A stretch of 64,000 nucleotides of DNA from Caldilineaceae bacterium. Lineage in GTDB: Bacteria > Chloroflexota > Anaerolineae > Caldilineales > Caldilineaceae. How positions within the stretch are numbered: the first letter of the stretch is position 1; each line of letters begins with the position of its first letter. The stretch covers positions 186,001 through 250,000 of the forward strand of contig JALHQH010000004.1 of the NCBI GenBank assembly GCA_022842065.1, in the 5' to 3' direction. Made by a program: the position numbers and the translations under genes. This document shows positions 44,737-52,900 of the stretch, piece by piece. The notes beneath the pieces were generated by a model. It was not told the DNA's origin. It saw only the letters and a program-made list of their open reading frames with translations, and ran no database searches.

Positions 44737-45150
44737 CTAAACATTCTTCTGATTGTCTATATATTGCTTGACTACCTCAAGCGATACAGTGCCAACGGTT
44801 GAAACAAACTTACTGCGCGTCCACAGGCTTGGCAAGCGACTTTTAAGCGACGGGAATTCTTGACGCAGAGCGTGCGCCGTGTAGCCCTTAATCTTGCCGA
44901 CAATATCAACGATGCCAACACGAGGATCACAATCAATGATGAGATGGACATGATCAGGCATGACTTCCATACTCAACACGGTGTATCCGTACGCTACCTG
45001 CTTTTCAAGGATCAATTCCTTGAGTCTATCGTCGATACCGCTGACTAGCACGGATCGTCGATACTTCGGGCAAAAGATGACATGATACTGGCACGAGTAC
45101 ACAATACTATGATCGGTGTGGTATTCTTTTGATGGCTCTTGTATATTCAT
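44737..45150 (-). CDS. tnpA: IS200-type transposase TnpA (Y1 HUH)
   Basis: 137 residues from ATG 45150 (MNIQEPSKEYHTDHSIVYSC), with SD AAGGA; a longer frame starts at 45210. The HUH motif is PDHVHLII and the catalytic Tyr lies in VVKQYIDNQ near the C terminus. It is the single-strand transposase that excises and inserts the element. No mutation was seen. Confidence 0.92.
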   Translation of the reverse strand: MNIQEPSKEYHTDHSIVYSCQYHVIFCPKYRRSVLVSGIDDRLKELILEKQVAYGYTVLSMEVMPDHVHLIIDCDPRVGIVDIVGKIKGYTAHALRQEFPSLKSRLPSLWTRSKFVSTVGTVSLEVVKQYIDNQKNV

Positions 45151-45424
45151 ATCTATCCTTTTTGTTAGTTTTGATACAATCATTCTAACACGGGCGGGTG
45201 GATATGTCAACTATAGAAGCTTGTGTCTTGCTTGCAACTTACTATCGACCTAAAGGTCAGTTCACTGTCGTTCACCCGCTGAGTACAGCGGTAAGCCCTT
45301 ATATCCCAAACCTGAAGAATTGGGTTTTACGGGCTTTCTCTATAAAAAAGGGCTTTGACACCATTATCAAAACCCTGTTCTCCTTCTTTTCTTCCTTAAC
45401 TTACCAATCAAGCCGTCATCCTAG

Positions 45425-45796
45425 CTAGGGTAGGGTTATATTGAGCCTTTTCTGCAAATTCAAATCAGTGATTGGATATATGCTTTCCATAGGGGTCAAG
45501 AGCCTATCCAGTTGGCCTGCCAGTACATACTGATGCTGTTCATGGACAAAGTCAGTGATGTCTTCAATCGATACAATCCATTCCCGTGCATACTTTGCTA
45601 GTGCTTGACCACGCAGCCCAAGCTGAATGGCACGACGCTGCAAGCTGCACCCCAGCGGATCATGATCAGGATCCCATTGCAACCGCACTTCTGACTGCGT
45701 CACAGCTTGTTGCCAACTTGCCTGTGATTCATACAATTCAGGAATGTAGTGAGAGTGAACAGCCTGCCATAAGATTTCCTCAAAGGCTGTCCGCAT
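45425..45796 (-). pseudogene. 5'-truncated DUF4291 gene
   Basis: The frame encodes 123 residues matching the C-terminal half of DUF4291 proteins: SEVRLQWDPDHDPLGCSLQRRAIQLGLRG, then YAREWIVSIEDITDFVHEQHQYV. Members are usually about 200 residues; the N-terminal 70-80 with the early conserved motifs are absent, and the upstream DNA belongs to the YwqK-like gene. It may be a cassette remnant left near the IS insertion. Function of DUF4291 is unknown. Confidence 0.55.
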
Positions 45797-45856
45797 GATG
45801 CTGATTGCGAGAATGTGTTCTTGCCCAGCATTTGCAGCCCATTAACTTAATCAATA

Positions 45857-46315
45857 TTACCCATCCGATATAACGTTCTCGGAAACTTCAGGCCAGTCAG
45901 GATTACGCAAACGATACCGTTCAAGCATCGTATAATCATTGTTTGATTGACTCAATTGATATCGCTCTATTTCTGTGCCGTTCTCATCCCATTTGGTTCG
46001 TTGAAGACAATAACCACGATCATAAATCGCTACAGATGCTAATTTGCCTGAATCATACCACTCGCGCTGTACGCCATGTGCTACACCTTTATAGATGGTC
46101 TTTTCATGCAGAGGCTGTTTTGTCTCAGAATATACACGTAATATGCCATGTTGTAACCCATCTACAAATTCGGTCTCGTTATATAGATAATCTGCTCCTA
46201 GATATTCTTCGGCAATGCCTGTAAATGGTTGGCCGTTAGCGTAAACCAAGTACTCTCGATATTCAAGATAATCCCAATTTACTCTATTTTTGTTTGAATG
46301 CTCCATATTTACCAC
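45857..46315 (-). CDS. YwqK-family immunity protein (MORN-like), copy 1
   Basis: 152 residues. The MORN-type repeats are clear: YREYLVYANGQPFTGIAEEY, ETEFVDGLQHGILRVYSETKQPLHEKTIYKGVAHGVQREWYDSGKLASVAIYDRGYC. In Bacillus, YwqK protects from the YwqJ deaminase toxin. It is a paralogue of the next gene upstream (46326-46775), with the same end (NPDWPE / YPDWPE). Base composition is AT-rich like the toxin tip, unlike the Rhs core. Confidence 0.8.
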   Translation of the reverse strand: MVNMEHSNKNRVNWDYLEYREYLVYANGQPFTGIAEEYLGADYLYNETEFVDGLQHGILRVYSETKQPLHEKTIYKGVAHGVQREWYDSGKLASVAIYDRGYCLQRTKWDENGTEIERYQLSQSNNDYTMLERYRLRNPDWPEVSENVISDG

Positions 46316-46325
46316 TCTAACACTC

Positions 46326-46775
46326 TCATTCCGCTGGGATTTCGGGCCAGTCCGGGTATCGCTCTCGGTCTAGGCTAACTCTCTCATAATTGGAATGTGT
46401 TTTATCGATCTGGTAATTCTCTAGTACCTTTCCATCTTCATCCCATGAAATTTGGTATAAGCAATGCCCGCGGTCATAGAGTGACTTTGAGGCTATCGTT
46501 CCCGTATCGTGCCAAGTATACTTCACACCATGAAGCACGCCTTGATAAAGCTTTTCGTCAATCAACATTTGACCACTTTCTGACCATGTTCGCGATACAC
46601 CCTGTTGTATACCATTGACAAATTCTGTTTGGCTTTGAAGATTATTGTTATGGATTTCTATTGCTGTACCCGTAAATGGTTTTTCTTGAGAATAAACAAG
46701 ATACCCTTTATACTCAAGATCATCCCAACTGATTCCAGTTTCGAGCAAATTTTTATTATTCATGTGTTCTTCCAT
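46326..46775 (-). CDS. YwqK-family immunity protein (MORN-like), copy 2
   Basis: 149 residues, alternative ATG four codons in. The repeats match copy 1: YKGYLVYSQEKPFTGTAIEI, TEFVNGIQQGVSRTWSESGQMLIDEKLYQGVLHGVKYTWHDTG, IASKSLYDRGHC. It is the immunity gene nearest to the Rhs toxin stop (219 bp), so it is the most likely cognate partner. A repeat and a hairpin lie between the two genes. The pair may confer immunity to two toxin variants. Confidence 0.8.
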   Translation of the reverse strand: MEEHMNNKNLLETGISWDDLEYKGYLVYSQEKPFTGTAIEIHNNNLQSQTEFVNGIQQGVSRTWSESGQMLIDEKLYQGVLHGVKYTWHDTGTIASKSLYDRGHCLYQISWDEDGKVLENYQIDKTHSNYERVSLDRERYPDWPEIPAE

Positions 46776-46833
46776 ATTATTTTATTCCAAAGCATGTTAT
46801 TCTTTTGCAAAAACTTTCAGCAAATTTAAATGC

Positions 46834-46919
46834 TTAGGAATGAGGATTTAATTAGACCCTAAAGTTCCCCGGGAAATCTCCTCTCGGGTTCTTGGTTTAA
46901 TAAAATCCTCGTTCCTTAG
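46834..46919 (+). repeat. ~85-bp hairpin repeat, copy A (Rhs right flank)
   Basis: Near-identical to 55183-55267 in the same orientation. Both ends are inverted repeats: CTAAGGAA-GAGGATTTTAT-like arms. It has internal CCCGGG/CCTGGG palindromes. It lies between the YwqK-like copy 2 start and the Rhs stop. Directly after it lies a 15-bp perfect hairpin (arms about 46917-46931 and 46947-46961). Confidence 0.75.
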
Positions 46920-46993
46920 GGACATGGTTAGAACTCATATCGCCGTAACCATGTCCCTAAGCACTTATTCGTCACCTTGCAGCAAGTCTAAGA

Positions 46994-49900
46994 TTATTTG
47001 TGACCAATCGTAATTACACCTGCTGTCAAGTGTCGGCAGTGATCACATCGATCAATCAAATGAATGATGGGTGCATGCAAATACCGATTAGTAAGAATGA
47101 ACTCTCCCAACTCATGTAATTCGACTTCACGTTCAATTTTTGCTTCCAACGCATAAATGGCATCAGTCAGTGCATAGATCTCTGAATGAGTTCCAGGCTT
47201 ACCAGCTTGTACTCTGGCCAAAGAGCGTTGTGCATTAGTATAACTAGTATCAAGTTCTTGCAACACTTTTGGCAGATTTCTAGGTGATTCTGTGTGATTA
47301 ATCCCAAAATATATCTGATCTAAGGCAGGATGAGCCACACCTGTCAACACTGGACCTCTCTGCCTTCGTGACAAGGTTCGAATCAGTTCCGCAGCTTTGC
47401 GGTCAGTTTCCAGAGTTAACCGTCTAGTGAGAGGATTACAATCATTATGCACCACCCACTCGCCATCACCGACAGTATAGGTGTGGGCATCAGCAACCGT
47501 CAGATTGTACATCAACTGTTCGGTAGCTTCAAACAGAACAGTTTCAACAACACCTGTTGTGCCATCCGCCTGCTGAATCTGGTCGCCGGCTTTCAGCGCA
47601 CCGGCCAGCGTCCAGCGGCCTTCGGTTTCCCCAACCGAGAGCCAAGGGGCTGATGTTACAGCATAGAAGGGATGCTCAGGCGTCGTTTCTATTGTTTCGC
47701 CGTCAACTGTCAAGTGAACAACCACTGGATCCCAGTGGGCCATCGTTGCCGTGACGGTGTAGTAGCCGGTTTCACCCAGCGCCTCGTTCCAGGCCAGCAC
47801 GCGGTCGCCTACATCTATTTCACGAATGGGGATGGCACCTTCGTCGGTGGCGACGGGCGTCTCTTCCTCGAAGCTACAGCTTTTCCCGACTGCACCAACG
47901 ACCTGCGCCAGTTCATCCCCATTGTGGATCAGCGCTTCGGCGGCATGAACGCCCTGCCGAATGTTGGCCCCGCTGATGCCGAAGATCGGCAGCGCACCGG
48001 CCAGGTTCGCCAGCCGTTCCCAGCCGGCCAGGGATTGCCCGGTAAGCGGGTCATAGCCGGTGACGCCAGTGTACAAATCATAGAGATCGCCCCAGATCGG
48101 CGTGTTGCTCAAGCCAAGGCTCAAGACGAGCAAGCCAGGATCGACCGGGGTTGGCTGATGGGGGTAGGTGCCGAACAAGGCTTGCTGGAGGTTCTCGGCC
48201 GTCCAGGTCATGAAGTTGGCGCCTTCAGAGCCTAATGCGGTCATTAACGCTTGCGCCCCACGACATTCTTCGTCCAGCGCACATTCAAAAATCCCGACCA
48301 GGCCGCCGTGTATGGCATACATCATCCCCAGCAGCGCCTGATCTCCGCCCTGTGCCGGCTCCAGCGTGTAGCCCGATGGATCGACCCAGGTGGTGGGGTT
48401 GTTGGCCACATAGGCGTACAAATTGTAGCCTTGGGTGCCGGGCGCATTGGGCTGCACCGGGTCGGCACTCAGGAAGCGGCCCAATGAGGGGTGCAGGTCG
48501 CGCGCCCGCAGGTGCCACATGCCCGTTTCCTGGGCGTAGTATTCGCCGGTGAAGCCAAAACGGCTGGTCACGCCCGTCTGGTTGCGATAGTTGCCAAACA
48601 TGCTGTAGTCGGCAGCGCCTACCACAGCGCCGCTGCCGTCGATCAGGTTGCGCACCGAGCCAAGCCCGTCGGCCAGGAGATCATAGCGGGTCCCGGTGGC
48701 GTCGATCTGCGCCAAGGGGCCGGCACCGTGCAAATAGCTTTGGCTGCCGTCATCAACGAGTAATGGGAGCTCCGCCATCCGGTCCCAGAGTAGATTCTGG
48801 GTCGTGCCGCTGACGGTGGCGCTGACGCGCACGCCCATGGCATCATAGGTGTAATTGATCGCTTTGCCGTCGACGGTGGCGCTGGTCAGGTGGTTGGCCC
48901 AATCCCAGTTGTAGCTGTCAATTTGTTGATGACCGTCGGTGGCCGTCGTCACGTTACCATTGGCATCATAGGTGAAGAGCAAACTATCAGCCAGCATCGG
49001 CGCGTTGCGCGCCTCTAATTGACCACCGGCATTATAGCTATAATTTTCCGCACCGCCTTGCGCATTGCGGCGGTCGCCATTGGGGTGGTATTGATACGAT
49101 TCATTCCCGCCAGGGGAGTTGGCAGCGTAAAGCCGGTTCAGACCATCAATGCCATAGTCTTCGTGGCCCAAGTGTGAATCCAGCGCGGTGCGGTTGCCCA
49201 TCTCATCCAATGTGTAGTCAAACCAGGCCAACGTGCCGGCCGGACTGCTGTGATTGAGATGATCGAGGCGGCCGGCGCTATCGTAGTTGTAGGCCGTGTT
49301 GACATTGTTATAGCGGGTAATGCCGGCCAGGTTACCGTCAGCGTCGTAGGTCAGCGTGTTTGTCCGCCCTTGCCAGTCACCAATCGTCCAGAGTTGACCT
49401 TTATCGTTGTAGGTATAGTTGATGGTACGCGCATCCGGCGCACCGGCATCGAGCGTCATGGCACTGCGTTGGCCGTCATCGTAGTAGCCATAGCCGACGG
49501 TGCCTTGTGCGGTCATAATTTGATTCACGCGGGAGGCATCATCATACCCATAATCGGTCAAACCAGTGGGATCACTGTACCAGTCGAGGCGACCGAGGGT
49601 GTCATATTCGAAGGTATTTTGTCCACCGGGGTAATTCACCTGTTTCACCCGGTCAAGCACGTCATACCCGTAGGTGACTTCAACACCACGCGGGTCTTCC
49701 GTGACCCAGAGGCGATTGTACTCATCATAGGTGTAGGTGGTGGTGCGGCTGATCGGTTGGGTTGCGGTGCGCACCTGGTCAAGCGCATTGTAGGTGTAAC
49801 TGGTGGTCAGACCATTCGGATCGGTCACCGATTCCAGGCGATTTGCGCCATCGTATGTATAGTGGACGCCGACATTGTCAAACGCTGCCGCCCCGCGCAT

Positions 49901-52900
49901 ATCAGTCAGCCGGCCACCGCTGTCGTAGAGGTATTCAAGTATATACGGCGCATTCTGACGCCGATCGGTGACGGTCTTGAGTCGCCCGGCTTCATCATAG
50001 GCGTAGTTCATGGCGCGGCCAAAGGCATCGGTGACACTGGTCACCAGACCACGACCGTCATAGGCGTAGTAGGTGGGACGCTGCGCCGGGGTCCACAGCT
50101 CTTTTAACTTGCCATTAGCATAATACTTGTATTCGGTCGGCGGACTGTTGGGCGCAGCGGCTTTTTTCAGCCGGTTCATTTCATCATATTCGTAGGTGGC
50201 GCGCCGGCCAAGCGGGTCGATCACGGCCGTGACATTACCCATCGGGTCATACTCATAGTGGGTGGCTTTATCAATGCGATCCAGCACCTTTTCTAACAGA
50301 CCACTATCCGGATAGTAGTGATATTTGGTCCCCTTGCCGTCCGGTTCCCAGATATTGGTCAAACGACCACCGGCATCATAAACATATTGGGTCGGTGGTT
50401 GGCCGAGTGCATTGGTGACATTCTTGAGCAGACCGCGCCCCCAGTAATCAAAGTGCGTCACACGCGTTGCTTGCGCGGTCGGTTCAACGATCTGCTTCAG
50501 TTGCCCGGCCGCATCATAGACAAATTGGGTGCGCCGGCCGGCTTTGTTCGTATAATATGCGGGGCGGTCAACGGCGTCATATGCAAACCGTTCGGCATAG
50601 CCCAGGGTGTCGGTAATCGCCACCCGGTTACCAATGCCATCGTAGGCAAAGGCGGTGGTCTGCTGCAAGGGGTTGAGCACCGTAGTCATCTGCCCAAGCA
50701 GGTTATAGCGGTAGGTAGTGGTCTCACCGCGGGGGTTGATCACGCGGATTTCACGGTTCGCCTGATCATATTGATATTCGGTGATGAAGCCGGCCCCATC
50801 CTTGATCGTTTGTGGTCGGTTGAGCGCATCATAGGTCTGTTCGGTGACCGTTTGCAACGGATCGATGGTCTTCTGCAGATTGCCGTTGCCGTCATATTCA
50901 AATTGATAAACGGCATTCAACGGCATGGTCATCGTGATGAGCTGGCCGGCCAAATCATAAGCATAGGAAGTGATCTGCCCGCGTGGATTTTGCTGCGTAG
51001 TGACACGGCCACAGCCGTCATACCAATACTCGGTGACACGATTCCCCGGCAGCGTGGTCTTTTTTAGCCGATTACTATCATCGTACTGATAGCTCGTGAC
51101 CAGACCATTGGGATCGGTCATGGCGGTCATGTTGCGATTGGCGTCGTAGGCGTAAAAGGTTGCAAAGCCTTCTGGGTCAATCTTCTTCTCCACCAAACCG
51201 ACGTCGTTGTAATCCCAATAGGTACGCCGACCAAGTTCATCTTGGGCCATCAGCAGATGGCCGATCGGGTCGTAGAGGAACTCCTGCTGTGCACCGGTAT
51301 GATCGCGCAATGCCACTATCTGGTTGGCCACATTATAAACAGTGGTAAAGGTGTGACCATTGGGATCAGTTACATGTTCTTTGCGGCCAAGAACGGTTAG
51401 CTCGTGAACCAAGAGTTCATAGGTATAAGTCCAGATCTTTTCGCCACCAATTGGGCCAACGGATCGCGTCCAGATCTTACCAGCTTTCAGCGTCCCATCC
51501 AGCGGATAGTAAGTATAAGCCTCACGCAGCCAAGGCGTAGTAACCGATTGCAATTGGCCTAGTGGGGTATATTCAAAGTCGGTTACTTCGCCACCACTTG
51601 TCAGCTGATCGATATTACCGGTGGCTGTGTAGAGCAATGTTGTGACATTGCCTTTGGCATCAGTAATGGTCGTGGGTAAGTGTTCCGGGTTATAGCTGAT
51701 GAGCAAGGGATCGCCTTGCGGGTCGGCAAGCCCCAGCAGGTTGGCATTGTTGTCATAGGAAAAATTCCATTGGCCGAAGCCACCGTCAATTACCTTTTGC
51801 AGATTGCCGACACCGTCATAGAGATAGGATGTGATTTCACCGGTTGGCGAGACCCAATCCGTTGTACGATGATGTTGGTCGTAGTAGAAATAGTGAAAGC
51901 CCCCTTCCGGCGACTTGACAGTCGTCACCCCGGCACTCGGTGAATCGTAATAGAGTTCAAGCCGCTGATTATGCGCATCCGTTTGTGAACCCACGCGCTG
52001 ATAGCCATCAATATTGTTATGGATCAAGACGTTGCCATTGGCATCTAGAATTTCGCTCAGGCGATGATCCCAATATTTATAACCTTCTACACCCTGATTC
52101 GGTCGAGTAACTGCGGTCAGATCGCCCGCATTATCGTAACCATAAGTTACCGAACCAGCCCATGAGCTCTGTACATTCGCTAGTTTACCCGCCTCATTAT
52201 AATTGAGCGTAAACGTCGCGCCGCTTTGCGCAACGATGGTAGCCAGACGACCATTGACATAGTTGAGCGATACGGTAACGTTATTGTGATCGCGAATGCT
52301 TAGTAAAGCGCCGCTGCTGTCAAAGTGGTAGGTCAAGTTTTGTGGCCGCAAGCGTAGATTGCGTAACCCAATCAGCGAACACTGATCGTCTGTCGCATAG
52401 GGTGTCTCGGCTGCACCTTTAGCGGTGTAGGTATACGTGCCGTCAATATTTCTAACCAGTTGATCATGCACACGCGCATCTGCAGGGATAAAGGTATTCG
52501 ATGAACCAGTAAAGAGAAAGAAGACTTCTTTGCCCGATCCAAAAATCACGCCGGCGTGGTCATAGCCATAGCCAACAGCAAGTTCCAAACGGGTCTCGTA
52601 GGAGTGTGACCAACCATAGCCCAAAACCCCTGGCCGATCTGAGTGGCCATTGTAGTAGCGCGCAAAAACTAGTGGCAGCAGATCATCCATGCGCAGGTCA
52701 AGCGCATCATAACCAAAACTGCCGGTTGATGTATCAATCTTAATGCCGGTCTTGTAAGAGAAGGGTTCAGCCAGATGTTGGCGGGCAATATTGTCAGCAA
52801 TACTGTACAGCTTGCCGCCGCCGCTTAAGCTAACCACAAAACGACCAGTAGGCGACAAGGTGTCGGGAACGCCAAAGTAACGCGTCCGATAGCCGGTAGG

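Larger units (their letters stand above)
43530..45300 (-). mobile_element. IS200/IS605-family insertion sequence (tnpA + tnpB)
   Basis: The element carries tnpA and tnpB in the same direction. The tnpB-side end has a hairpin just before its stop (CCAAGAGTTTCAACCTTGG, 43551-43569), followed by GGGTAGTTCAC. The tnpA-side end has the hairpin-forming GACCTTTAGGTC (about 45247-45258). Ends of this family are subterminal hairpins without inverted repeats or target duplication, so exact borders (about 43530 and 45300) are estimates. It lies in the Rhs/Hint remnant area. Confidence 0.75.

Noticed and set aside
44737..45210. Start of tnpA at 45210
   Set aside because: ATG 45150 has an AAGGA SD and the family start; the earlier frame adds 20 residues without support.
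49250..51067. Two long plus-strand frames opposite the Rhs gene
   Set aside because: They reflect the YD-repeat codon pattern of the real gene and have a repetitive, unrecognisable sequence.
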